From NCBI RefSeq assembly GCF_052156635.1, contig NZ_JBQKUO010000003.1:186001-250000 (forward strand): a DNA stretch of 64,000 nucleotides, in the 5' to 3' direction. Of the stretch, positions 34,135 through 42,467 are shown piece by piece (the stretch's first letter is position 1; each line of letters opens with the position of its first letter). A model generated the notes under the pieces. The model had not been told where the DNA came from. It worked only from the letters and a program-made list of their open reading frames with translations, and ran no database searches. Source of the DNA: Nitrospina sp052156635. GTDB taxonomy: Bacteria > Nitrospinota > Nitrospinia > Nitrospinales > Nitrospinaceae. Position numbers and translations under genes: made by a program.

Positions 34135-34815
34135 ATGGAAAGCGCCCTCGACTGGCAACCCGTCGTTCTCACTCTCCAGCTGGCCGGCACGACGGTGCTG
34201 TTGCTGTTACTGGTAGGCACGCCCGTGGCCTGGTGGTTGTCGCAAACCAAGTCGCGCTGGAAGGTATGGATCGAGGCGGTGGTCGCCCTGCCGCTTGTGT
34301 TGCCGCCGACGGTGCTGGGTTTTTACCTGTTGATCGCCCTCGGCGCGAACGGCATCATCGGCGGCCCCCTCCAGGAATGGACCGGCTCCTCCCTGGCCTT
34401 CACCTTTCCGGGCCTGGTCCTCGCCTCCACCCTGTATTCCCTGCCCTTTGTCGTGCAACCTTTGCAGGGCGCGTTTGAGTCGATTGGCAGGCCCTATCTC
34501 GAAGCGGCGTGGGCGCTGCGTGCCTCCAGATGGGATGCGTTTTTCACCGTTGCTTCGCCTCTGGCCCTTCGCGGTTACATCACCGCCATCGTGCTGGGGT
34601 TCGCGCACACCCTGGGTGAGTTCGGCGTGGTGCTGATGGTGGGAGGCAATATTCCGGGCAAAACGAAAGTCCTCTCCATCGCCATTTACGATCACGTGGA
34701 AGTGCTCGAATACACGCAGGCCCACCTGCTGTCGGGCGGTCTGCTGATATTTTCCTTTGCGGTGCTGTTGATCGTCTACACTTTCAACCGCCGCCTTCCT
34801 CTGCACGTTTCATGA
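34135..34815 (+). CDS. modB: Molybdate ABC transporter permease
   Basis: 226 aa, about five membrane helices. The permease loop that contacts ModC is clear (EAAWALRASRWDAFFTVASPLALRGYITAIVLGFAHTLGEFGVVLMVGGNIPGKT). PLVLPPTVLGFYLLI and LYSLPFVVQPLQGAFESI are family-typical. It overlaps modC by 4 bases (ATGA). Confidence 0.94.
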   Translation: MESALDWQPVVLTLQLAGTTVLLLLLVGTPVAWWLSQTKSRWKVWIEAVVALPLVLPPTVLGFYLLIALGANGIIGGPLQEWTGSSLAFTFPGLVLASTLYSLPFVVQPLQGAFESIGRPYLEAAWALRASRWDAFFTVASPLALRGYITAIVLGFAHTLGEFGVVLMVGGNIPGKTKVLSIAIYDHVEVLEYTQAHLLSGGLLIFSFAVLLIVYTFNRRLPLHVS

Positions 34816-35912
34816 CCCGCCTCACCGCACACTTTCAGGTTCCGTACCCCGGGTTCACCCTCGATGCCGAAGTGGATGTGCCGGCACGCGGGGTGACCGT
34901 GATCTTCGGCCGGTCGGGAAGCGGCAAGACCACGCTTCTCCGCTGCATGGCGGGACTCACAAGATCGCCTTCCGGTTTTTTTTCGGTGGGCGACGATGTG
35001 TGGCAGGACGAATCCAGGGGTCTCTTCCGCCCGGTCCATCAGCGTGCCATCGGCCTGGTCTTTCAGGACGCGCGGCTGTTTCCGCACCTGAGCGTTCAAT
35101 CCAACCTGCAGTACGGTTACCGGCGAATAGCGGAAAATGAACGAAAGGTCGACTTCGACCATATCGTTTCCCTGCTGGAGATCGGCCCCCTGCTGGACCG
35201 CCGGCCCGCGCATCTTTCCGGTGGCGAACAGCAACGCGTCGCCATTGGCCGGGCCCTGCTGACCAGTCCGCGCCTTTTGCTGATGGACGAACCGCTGGCC
35301 AACCTGGACACCCCGCGCAAAATGGAAATCCTTCCCTATCTTTTGAAACTGCGCACGGAACTGGGCCTGCCCATTGTGTACGTCAGCCATTCGCTGGAGG
35401 AAATAATGCAGTTGGTGGATACCCTGGTGTTGCTGAAAGAGGGACGGGTGGTCGCCTGCGATGCGGCGAACCGGGTGCTACAGACCCTGCCCGCGGAAGA
35501 ACGCATCGATCCCGGCCTGGCGGGCACGCTGCTGGACACAACGGTTGTGGACCATGACGATGCATTCGCGTTGACGCGCGTCAATTACGGTGGCCAGCAC
35601 CTGTATCTCCCACGGCAGAACGCGACACCGGGACGCCCCCTCCGCCTGCATGTGCTGGCCCGCGACATCAGCATCGTGGTCAGCCCGGCGACCATTCAGA
35701 CCAGCGTGCTCAACATCCTGGAGGCGACGGTGCTGGAAATCCTGGAAGGCGGGGGTGCGGCGCATGCGGTGGATATCCGGCTGGATGTCGGTCAACCCGT
35801 GCTCGCCACCATCACGAAAAAATCGCTGGCGCGTTTGAACCTGAAGCCCGGACAAAAGGTGTACGCGCACATCAAGGCGGTGCAGATGGTGCACGAAATT
35901 CCGGAATTTTGA
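34812..35912 (+). CDS. modC: Molybdate ABC transporter ATP-binding protein
   Basis: 366 aa. It has Walker A GRSGSGKTTLLRCMAG, Q-loop GLVFQDARLFPHLSV, signature HLSGGEQQRVAIGRALLTSPRLLLMDEPLANLD and H-loop YVSHSLEE. A C-terminal TOBE/Mop-like domain (about 290-366, SVLNILEATVLEILEGG...KKSLARLNLKPGQKVYAHIKAVQM) binds oxyanion and regulates transport. The organism probably needs molybdenum for molybdopterin enzymes; mobBA and moeA are at 47.5-49.8 kb. Confidence 0.95.
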   Translation: MTRLTAHFQVPYPGFTLDAEVDVPARGVTVIFGRSGSGKTTLLRCMAGLTRSPSGFFSVGDDVWQDESRGLFRPVHQRAIGLVFQDARLFPHLSVQSNLQYGYRRIAENERKVDFDHIVSLLEIGPLLDRRPAHLSGGEQQRVAIGRALLTSPRLLLMDEPLANLDTPRKMEILPYLLKLRTELGLPIVYVSHSLEEIMQLVDTLVLLKEGRVVACDAANRVLQTLPAEERIDPGLAGTLLDTTVVDHDDAFALTRVNYGGQHLYLPRQNATPGRPLRLHVLARDISIVVSPATIQTSVLNILEATVLEILEGGGAAHAVDIRLDVGQPVLATITKKSLARLNLKPGQKVYAHIKAVQMVHEIPEF

Positions 35913-35951
35913 GGGGAGGGGAAAGATGAAATGGGAGACAGGATCAAGGAA

Positions 35952-37982
35952 TCAGATCATGCCCATTTTGTTTTCGATGTCGGGATCGAGTTTGACGGCT
36001 TTCTGATAGTGGCGTTGCGCCACGTCTTCGTTGCCGACCAGTTCGTTGAGCGTGCACAGGAAGAAATGCGCTTCCGCGTATTTCGGATTGGCACGCACCG
36101 CTTTGTTGAAAGCGTCGAGTGCCTCCTGGTAATGGTCCAGCCGATATTGCGTGTTGCCCAACTGGTAACAGATCTGTGCGTCGCGCGGGTTCAGCCGCAC
36201 CGCCTGCGTGAGAGGCTCCACCGCTTCCTGATACCGTTTGCGGTCTGAAAACAGCTTGCCCAATTGAGCATGCAGTTTCGGGTCGCGGGGTTTCTGCTTG
36301 ATCATTTGTTTCAAACGTTCGATCTCGCGCTCATCCTGTCCCCCGCCGCCCGCCGCCGCGGGACGTCCCGGCGGTGGACTCGAAGGGCGTGCCGGAGCCG
36401 ACTGTTTTTGCGGCGGAGGCGCAGCGGCTGGTTCCGAAGACACCGCCGCGGCGGCACTGATCTGCGACTGGATCGCCCGCACCTCCGCTTCCGCCTTGGC
36501 CCGGGCTTCGGACTCCATCTGAATTCCGGAGCGCAAATGCTGCAGGTCGTCCTGGTATTTGCGCAATTGGCCTTCCAGATTTTCGGTCTGCTTTTTGTGC
36601 AGTTCCTCGTTTTTTTTGGCCTGCTCGAGTTCCTTCTTCAATGCCTCGAGTTCCTTCGTATCGGTGGCCTTCTGTTCCACTTCCTTGATCTTGGCCTTGG
36701 CGGCATTGAGAAGTTTTTCCAACTCGGCCTTTTCCTGCCGCAATTGTTCCTTGCCTTCCCGCAGCTGAACCAGTTCCTGCTCCAATGATTCGGATTTGCC
36801 GGACCCCGCGGCGGCCTGCTTCAGAGCCTCATCCACCTTTGTATACGCATCCTTCAACTGCTGTTCGAGTGATGTTTTTTCCGCCGTGAGGGCCTGCTCC
36901 GACTCCTTGAGCGCGGCGACTTCCTGTTTCAAGGCATCGCTTTCCCCGCTGGACTGGTTGGCCTGCTCCAGGCTTGCCTGCAACTCCTTCAACTGACCGG
37001 CCAGGTAATCCTTTTCCGTTTTGAGAAGCTCTTCGGCTTTTTTGGTGAGCTCGATTTCCTTTTGCAGGGATTCCACCTCCTCCGAGCCCTGGGTGGACTG
37101 CCGCTGCGCATTTTCCAGTTGGGATTCGAGATCGCTGATCTGAGTTTGAAGATTGATCGACTCGTTCTGGAGGGCGAGCTTTTCATCCTGCAGAGCCTGT
37201 TCGCTGTCGCGGAGCTCCTGTTCGGATTCGCGGAGGGATTCCAGTTCTGACTTGGCGGCCTGGAGCTCCTGCTTGAGCGTATCGGATTCGCCGGTATCAG
37301 CAGGACGCTGAAGTGCTTCCTGAAGTTTGGCTTCGGTCTGTTGGAGTTTGGTCTCGAGGTTGGCTTTTTCCATTTTCGCCAGTTCCTCGGACTTCTTCAC
37401 CAAATCCAGTTCGCGTTGCAGCGCATCTGAGTTTGGGGCGGAAGAGGCGGCCTTCTGCGCCTCTTCGAGACGGGTTTGAAGATCCTTGACCTGCGCTTCC
37501 AGGCCTTCGCGTTTTTGCACTTCCAGCTGGTACTGGGATTCCGGAATCCCGCCTGAGGAAGCGGCGGGGGCCTGCTGCAAGGCGGTCTCGGCTTTCTGGC
37601 GCAGGGCCTGCTCATCCAGGACCTTCTGCTTCAGGTCGAGCACTTCCTGTGTTTTGCTCAGCAGTTCCTGTTCGGCCCGGGTGCGCTTTTCGATTTCTTG
37701 GTTGAGTTCGGCTCCGCTGGAAATGCCGGCCGCGGCGCCTTCAGACACTTTCTTCTCAAGCTCGGCGGCCTTCTGGTTCGCATCCTCCAGGGCTTTTTCC
37801 AATTTGAGGCGTTTCTCTTTTTCCGCTTGCAGGAGAGGAGTGAGGTCCTCCGTCGCCCCACCTTTCTGGAGTTCGGCGATTTTCTTTTTCGCCGCGTTCA
37901 GCTGGGCGGTTTTTTCCTTCAATTGAGTCTGAAGGTTGTTCAGTACTTCCTGGAGCGTTTGGGCAACGCCTTTACTGGCCAT
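35952..37982 (-). CDS. Long coiled-coil protein with C-terminal TPR repeats
   Basis: 676 aa, no signal peptide, so cytoplasmic. Residues 1 to about 520 are almost continuous coiled coil. It contains recurring units with the pattern SDALKQE(L/V)xxxKxSEQ...EKxxLExQL (SDALQREL..., SDTLKQEL..., EVESLQKEI..., SDALKQEV..., SESLEQEL...), suggesting internal duplication. A Pro/Ala/Ser-rich linker (about 520-560) leads to about four TPRs (e.g. AQICYQLGNTQYRLDHYQEALDAFNKAV). It may be a filament-like scaffold. AAAGGA lies 8 nt before the ATG. No known family. Confidence 0.7.
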   Translation of the reverse strand: MASKGVAQTLQEVLNNLQTQLKEKTAQLNAAKKKIAELQKGGATEDLTPLLQAEKEKRLKLEKALEDANQKAAELEKKVSEGAAAGISSGAELNQEIEKRTRAEQELLSKTQEVLDLKQKVLDEQALRQKAETALQQAPAASSGGIPESQYQLEVQKREGLEAQVKDLQTRLEEAQKAASSAPNSDALQRELDLVKKSEELAKMEKANLETKLQQTEAKLQEALQRPADTGESDTLKQELQAAKSELESLRESEQELRDSEQALQDEKLALQNESINLQTQISDLESQLENAQRQSTQGSEEVESLQKEIELTKKAEELLKTEKDYLAGQLKELQASLEQANQSSGESDALKQEVAALKESEQALTAEKTSLEQQLKDAYTKVDEALKQAAAGSGKSESLEQELVQLREGKEQLRQEKAELEKLLNAAKAKIKEVEQKATDTKELEALKKELEQAKKNEELHKKQTENLEGQLRKYQDDLQHLRSGIQMESEARAKAEAEVRAIQSQISAAAAVSSEPAAAPPPQKQSAPARPSSPPPGRPAAAGGGGQDEREIERLKQMIKQKPRDPKLHAQLGKLFSDRKRYQEAVEPLTQAVRLNPRDAQICYQLGNTQYRLDHYQEALDAFNKAVRANPKYAEAHFFLCTLNELVGNEDVAQRHYQKAVKLDPDIENKMGMI

Positions 37983-38576
37983 TCACAGTTCCTTTCCTGT
38001 ATCTGATCCCAAGGAAGGCCGGGGGATCCCGTCCTGAGGCTCCCTTGCTTGAAGACAGGCCCTGCAGGCAAAGATTCCCCGTCAGGTGGAATCACGTCAT
38101 GGAAAGCATTCCAACCAAGAGATTCATACGGAGTCGGTTCAATTTAGATTTTATTAAAATTTATAGGACTGTCAACAATCAAACCTATAAAAAAAAAGAG
38201 TTTACACTCGCACCGTCCAATCGATCCCACCCTTGACCAAGTCTACCGAAAAAACACCTTCCCCTTCAGGGAAACCAAAGCTCCCCGTCATTCAAAATCT
38301 GAATTTCAATTTGGGCTTCTTTTTTTGGTTTTTGGGTGCCGATTTTATGGCAAACCAGGGCCGGGGTGATCATATTGAACAGTGTGGACAAGATTGATTT
38401 TAAATGCAAAATCAATCTTATCGTGGAGCCTGAAACAGCCCACTCATACCGCAGATCACTTGGAGGTTCGAAACCTGTAAGACATCGACTCCGGGCACGT
38501 CTCACCCCATACAGGGTGCAAATAAAAATGAAATGCCCGCCCCGCTTTCAACCACTACAACGGAAAGGGGTCCTGT
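37983..38576. other. Long intergenic region upstream of the amino-acid dehydrogenase
   Basis: 594 bp with no supported gene; short frames have no ribosome-binding site. It is more AT-rich than its surroundings, with several A/T runs. It holds a perfect inverted repeat at 38390-38419 and a small CACCC/GGGTG hairpin near 38508-38520 just before the dehydrogenase gene. Likely a regulated leader, not assigned to a known riboswitch. Confidence 0.4.
38390..38419. repeat. Perfect 12-bp inverted repeat
   Basis: AAGATTGATTTT (38390-38401) and AAAATCAATCTT (38408-38419) with a 6-nt loop, about 160 bp before the dehydrogenase gene. No T-run follows on either side; operator or leader hairpin possible. 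Confidence 0.6.
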
Positions 38577-39686
38577 ATGAGCACTCAATACGTGGACAAT
38601 TTCGCCGACGACATCGGTCCCATTAAAATCCTGCATATTTATGAACCCAAGTCCCAGCTCCGCGCCATTGTGGTGGTCGACAATCTTGCTATGGGCCCGA
38701 CCGCCATTGGGGGGTGCCGCATGGCACCCGACGTCTCCACGCGCGAGGTGTTCCGGCTGGCGCGGGCCATGACGCTGAAGAACGCGGTCAACGGCTTGCC
38801 GTACGGCGGAGGCAAGTCCGCCATTGTCGGCGATCCGCGAAGCGATCTGAAAGAAACCTGGGTGCGCGACTACGCACGCGCCATCCGTGACCTGAAAGAA
38901 TACATTCCCGGCCCGGACATGGGCACCGACGAACAATGCATGGCCTGGGTTCACGAAGAATCCGGCCGTGCCGTGGGCCTTCCCTATACGAAAGGCGGCC
39001 TGCCGCTGGATGAGTTGGGTGCGACGGGCTTTGGTGTGGCCGTGGCGGCGGATGCGGCGAGTGAATGGATGCAGTTGCCTCTGGAAAACGCACGCGTGGT
39101 CATCCAGGGGTTTGGCAACGTGGGCCGGGCGGCCGCAAAATCCCTTCTGGAGCGCGGATCGAAAGTGATTGCGGTCAACGATTCGGATGGCGGGTTGCAC
39201 AATGAGGATGGACTGGACATCCCGGAGTTGATCCGCTGGGTGCAGTCCCGAAACCTGGACCGCGCCACTCATTTGGGCCAGCCCATGGAGCGCGACCAGG
39301 TGCTGGAAGTGGAAAGCGACATCTTTGTTCCGGCGGCGCGGCCGGATGTGTTCACCGAAGCCAACCAGCACCTGCTCAAGACCCGGCTGGTGCTCGAGGG
39401 CGCGAACATTCCCATCACGCACGAGGCGGCGCGCGTGCTGCATGACCGCGGCATCATGGTGATCCCGGACATCATCGCCAACAGCGGCGGGGTCATTTGC
39501 GCGGCGGCGGAATATGAAGGCAAGACGGAGGACCAGGCGTTCGAGGCCATCCGCAAATCCGTTTACCGCAACACCACCGCGCTGCTCAAACGCGTGCGCG
39601 AGCGCAAACAGTACCCACACGACGCGGCCCTGAAAATGGCGCGGGAGGTCCTCTCCAAAAAAATGGGGCTCTTCGCCAGCACGTGA
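38577..39686 (+). CDS. Glu/Leu/Phe/Val dehydrogenase family protein
   Basis: 369 aa. The N-terminal dimerisation domain has GPTAIGGCRMAPDVSTREVFRLARAMTLKNAVNGLPYGGGKSAIVGDP, including the catalytic Lys of GGGKS and the substrate-binding MTLKNA. GPDMGTDEQCMAWV follows. The Rossmann domain has RVVIQGFGNVGRAAAKSLLERGSKVIAVNDSDG. It would interconvert an amino acid and its 2-oxo acid with NAD(P). The length and GGCRM-type loop are closer to leucine dehydrogenases than to hexameric glutamate dehydrogenases. AAAGGGG precedes the ATG. A TPR gene converges with it. Confidence 0.88.
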   Translation: MSTQYVDNFADDIGPIKILHIYEPKSQLRAIVVVDNLAMGPTAIGGCRMAPDVSTREVFRLARAMTLKNAVNGLPYGGGKSAIVGDPRSDLKETWVRDYARAIRDLKEYIPGPDMGTDEQCMAWVHEESGRAVGLPYTKGGLPLDELGATGFGVAVAADAASEWMQLPLENARVVIQGFGNVGRAAAKSLLERGSKVIAVNDSDGGLHNEDGLDIPELIRWVQSRNLDRATHLGQPMERDQVLEVESDIFVPAARPDVFTEANQHLLKTRLVLEGANIPITHEAARVLHDRGIMVIPDIIANSGGVICAAAEYEGKTEDQAFEAIRKSVYRNTTALLKRVRERKQYPHDAALKMAREVLSKKMGLFAST

Positions 39687-39699
39687 GGGAAAAAAGAAA

Positions 39700-40203
39700 T
39701 CAGCGGAATTCGGGGTTCAGGCGGGCGGCTTCCTGTTTGTGGTGCTGGGACGCTTCCTTCTGGCCCTGAATGGCCAACACCACGCTCAACACGCGGTGCG
39801 CTTCGGCGTAATCCGACTGGATCTCGACGGCTTTCTTGAACGCCTCGCCCGCCTCGTCGTATTCGCCGACCACCATGTGCGCCAGCCCCAGGTTGTACTG
39901 CGCCTCCGCCCATTCCGGATCCAGATACGCGGCTTCCCGGAAGGCGTCGATCATTTCCTCACAACGGTTGAGGGCGTCAAACGCCTTGGCCAGCCAGAAG
40001 TGGACCCGGGGATTTTCGGGGTCGAGCTGCGCCGCCTTACGGAACACCTTCAACGCCTCCTCGCCGTTCAGGTCCTTCATCCAGGCCTGGCCGAGCTTGA
40101 TCAGCAGACCCGGTTCATCGGGACTCGCCTCAACCTGTTGTTTGAGGGCTTCGATTTCCGGGTTGACCGCAGGCGGTTCGTTGGTGGGGGCTTCTTCGTT
40201 CAT
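39700..40203 (-). CDS. TPR-repeat protein
   Basis: 167 aa, cytoplasmic. An acidic N-terminus is followed by about three to four TPRs (LLIKLGQAWMKDLNGEEALKVFRKAAQLDPENP, VHFWLAKAFDALNRCEEMIDAFREAAYLDPEWAEAQYNLGLAHMVVGEYDEAGEAFKKAVEI). GGAGCCT ends just before the ATG. Partner unknown. Confidence 0.75.
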   Translation of the reverse strand: MNEEAPTNEPPAVNPEIEALKQQVEASPDEPGLLIKLGQAWMKDLNGEEALKVFRKAAQLDPENPRVHFWLAKAFDALNRCEEMIDAFREAAYLDPEWAEAQYNLGLAHMVVGEYDEAGEAFKKAVEIQSDYAEAHRVLSVVLAIQGQKEASQHHKQEAARLNPEFR

Positions 40204-40301
40204 AGGCTCCGATTATCCTGATAAAGGGTGCATTGTAACAAATTGGGTGAGGCCATCAACACCTGTAACCGGATGATTGCCCTCGGAGGGGGATGTGCCT
40301 A

Positions 40302-41171
40302 TCAGGAATACTGGCGCGTGGGGGAGAAACGGTTCATCCGGATGCCGCCCATGCGGAGGCCGGTGAGCACATCGATCGACGGCACGAAAAACCGGGCACC
40401 GGACACCGGACGCAGGCGATCCGACCAGTGCACCCCGTCCCGGCCGGGTGCCATCTCGAGAGATTTCTCAAGCACGGTGTCCACCGCATCCGGGTCGCTG
40501 TGAAACAGCATGGTCAGCGTCCCGGCTTCCTCCTGTTCCCGGTATGGAAGGGAATGGATGAGCAGGTGCTCCTCCCGCCCCAGTTGCCGTGCGGCTTCCT
40601 TAAGGGGCACGGCCACCTCCACGGTCTCCTCCGGAGCGTGACGGAAATTCTGCACCAGCACAAAGCTGCCACGAAAAAAATCCGCCTCGTGCGTGTCGAT
40701 GAACACCGACTCCGGCACTCCATCCGGAGCGGCGGTTTCCTGTTCCGCAAAGGTGATGGCGGGGGATTGGCCCCAGAAGCGGTCGATGGGCTGGACCAGC
40801 CCCTGGAGGTTTTCGTCGATGTACCCCACCATGTCACGCAGGCATTCGATCTGGTTGGCGTGAAGATAAAAAAGCAGGTCGCCCTCGGTGGCGGGAAACT
40901 CGCGGCCCTCCGCTTCCAGCGTTTCAAAGGGACGCAACCGGCGCGGTTTTTTGCCATGCCAGGCCAGCAACCAGAACATCGGGCCGAAACCGACCACGCA
41001 GGCGATCTTTTCCCCCGGATACTTTTTCAATACGTCCGACACGAACCCCGGCACCATCACCGAGAACTGGCCGACGCTCATCGCGTTCATCGGCAGATCC
41101 ACCACTTCATAAATCAAAACGCACGAGTGCCGGGCGGGGGTCGAAACAATGCCTGTCTGCGATCGGGACAT
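40302..41171 (-). CDS. DyP-type peroxidase-like protein lacking haem-binding motifs
   Basis: 289 aa. The order of conserved segments follows E. coli YfeX/DyP peroxidases: N-terminal MSRSQTGI; VVGFGPMFWLLAW (59-71); LRPFETLEAEGREFPATEGDLLFYLHA (79-105); RGSFVLVQNFRH (167-178); HSLPYREQEEAGTLTMLFHSDP (206-227); and RPVSGARFFVPSIDVL (254-269). Two functional segments are missing. The distal GxxDGxxNP loop is replaced by a stretch around 135-150 with no such motif. The block carrying the proximal haem His (SHxxR) is deleted between GRE (199-201) and SLPY (207-210). If my alignment is right, it cannot bind haem as a normal DyP does. No signal peptide. Confidence 0.7.
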   Translation of the reverse strand: MSRSQTGIVSTPARHSCVLIYEVVDLPMNAMSVGQFSVMVPGFVSDVLKKYPGEKIACVVGFGPMFWLLAWHGKKPRRLRPFETLEAEGREFPATEGDLLFYLHANQIECLRDMVGYIDENLQGLVQPIDRFWGQSPAITFAEQETAAPDGVPESVFIDTHEADFFRGSFVLVQNFRHAPEETVEVAVPLKEAARQLGREEHLLIHSLPYREQEEAGTLTMLFHSDPDAVDTVLEKSLEMAPGRDGVHWSDRLRPVSGARFFVPSIDVLTGLRMGGIRMNRFSPTRQYS

Positions 41172-41276
41172 GAGCTTTCCGCTTTCAAAGTGAAAGCGTT
41201 TACTCTAACACTGAATCGACGCGAAGAAAGACAAAAATGGAAAGCACTGGATGAGAAGAATAACGGAGGGCAAAAA

Positions 41277-41312
41277 GAAACCCGGGCCGGAAATCGTTCC
41301 AGCCCGGGTTTC
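41277..41312 (-). terminator. Rho-independent terminator (minus strand)
   Basis: GAAACCCGGGC (41277-41287) and GCCCGGGTTTC (41302-41312), perfect 11-bp stem. On the minus strand it is followed by TTTTT. It would end transcription of the small gene at 41474-41680. Confidence 0.75.
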
Positions 41313-41473
41313 CTTTCAGGTAAACCACGCCGGCGGGGACCGGCGACCCTTTCCCTGGCCGTAAACATCCGGCCTTCCCTGACTAAGGTATGGAAGGGAA
41401 AAGAACCCTGGAATACACGGGACCTGTCCTTGGCAACCCGCACGAAGCCTGAGGCTTCGCTGTTTTTTGTTTT

Positions 41474-41680
41474 TCAGCTTCCCGAATTGACGGGGTCCGG
41501 ATAGTTCAGGTCCAGGCGCTGCTTCACCCAGGAAGGGACCTGGGCTTTAGGCGCCGTCACGAGCCCGATGTTATCCTCATTCTTGTAGAACGTTTCCCAG
41601 TACATCTTTTCGAGACGATCTGAAGAAATGACCTCTTTCAAACTTCCATCCGGTTTGATAATTTTCACTTCGTAAATCAT
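41474..41680 (-). CDS. Small protein of unknown function
   Basis: 68 aa from ATG 41680, directly after a near-perfect AAGGAGGT; an upstream GTG frame would start inside that site. The sequence starts MIYEVKIIKPDGSLKEVISSD and continues ERMYWETFYKNEDNIGLV-like, with no membrane segment. The strong ribosome-binding site and following terminator suggest high expression. I do not recognise a family. Confidence 0.65.
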   Translation of the reverse strand: MIYEVKIIKPDGSLKEVISSDRLEKMYWETFYKNEDNIGLVTAPKAQVPSWVKQRLDLNYPDPVNSGS

Positions 41681-41905
41681 GGTTACCTCCTTCACCCCCT
41701 GTATTCCGGGTTCGTTGTTACCTGAACCAGGCCCGACTGCGGGTCCTGCCCCCTATGTGTAATCACTTTACTGACTTCAATTTGTTATAAGCAACAGTCG
41801 TGCCATTCCTGCCACAAGATACTTAACGGCTTTTTTTTCAATAATTTAATAAAAAATTAAAAGGTTCTCCCGGATCAGATTTCCCGATTTCCGAATACAA
41901 AAATG

Positions 41906-41919
41906 TGTCACCAGTGACA
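41906..41919. promoter_or_regulatory. Palindrome TGTCACCAGTGACA, candidate operator
   Basis: Perfect 6-bp arms around 2 nt in AT-rich DNA, about 230 bp upstream of the small minus-strand gene. The protein that binds it is unknown. Confidence 0.35.
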
Positions 41920-42191
41920 AATTTGAGTTCTAAATTTCATAAAATCCTTATTTTTCAATTATTTACACACTATTCCAAATTTCGGGCTGATTATTTCTTT
42001 GTGCACATGGTTTGTCCAATTTCCGTAATTGCACTAATTTTTTAACGTCAAATTATGGAGATCGGAATTAAAATACTTGTTTTTTCCTTTGTTAAAAGGA
42101 TTCGCTTGTAAGACCACCACCGACACGGGCCGCCTGTTTTTTTCTCCCCTGTGGCATTTCGCTCTGGCGCAGGGGGGGGGCGGGATCCATT

Positions 42192-42220
42192 TTGACAATA
42201 AATTGTCAACGGGTTATCAA
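42192..42220 (+). promoter_or_regulatory. Promoter with overlapping palindromic operator before the CPXCG gene
   Basis: TTGACA (42192-42197), 17-nt spacer and TATCAA (42215-42220) form a plausible promoter 30 nt before the gene. The -35 element is the left arm of the perfect palindrome TTGACAATAAATTGTCAA (42192-42209), so a bound repressor would block it. Confidence 0.5.
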
Positions 42221-42251
42221 TGGATGATTTACAGCCTGTGCTTCAAACGGG

Positions 42252-42440
42252 ATGCTTGAAATGGAAGAGGAATACTTTTTTGGATGCCCCTGGTGCGGGG
42301 AGGAGATTTCCATGCTGGTGGATCTTTCGGTTCCGGCCCAGACCTACATCGAGGACTGTGAGGTCTGTTGCCGCCCCATCCAGATCCAATACCAGAGCAG
42401 TGGATTGGGGGTGGAAGGCTTTTCTGCCGTCCGGGGATGA
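42252..42440 (+). CDS. CPXCG-motif cysteine-rich small protein
   Basis: 62 aa. EEYFFGCPWCGEEISMLVDLS gives the CPxCG motif (C12, C15). TYIEDCEVCCRPIQIQY gives the second Cys pair. This is the small zinc-ribbon-like CPXCG family of unknown function. Too short for most gene finders, but start, promoter and motif support it. Confidence 0.75.
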   Translation: MLEMEEEYFFGCPWCGEEISMLVDLSVPAQTYIEDCEVCCRPIQIQYQSSGLGVEGFSAVRG

Positions 42441-42467
42441 CGCGTTGCGGTATTTCAACGGCGTGCG

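Larger units (their letters stand above)
41681..42251. other. AT-rich intergenic region with two palindromes
   Basis: 571 bp, much more AT-rich than the rest, with no supported gene. It separates a minus-strand gene from the plus-strand CPXCG gene, so it holds both promoters. Two palindromes (41906-41919 and 42192-42209) look like operators. Confidence 0.5.

Noticed and set aside
38462..38480. GGTTCGAAACC stretch resembling a tRNA T-arm
   Set aside because: No acceptor stem, anticodon arm or D-arm around it; just a short palindrome.
38266..38505. 79-aa minus-strand frame in the gap before the dehydrogenase
   Set aside because: No ribosome-binding site, no family, overlaps the inverted repeat; more likely regulatory DNA.
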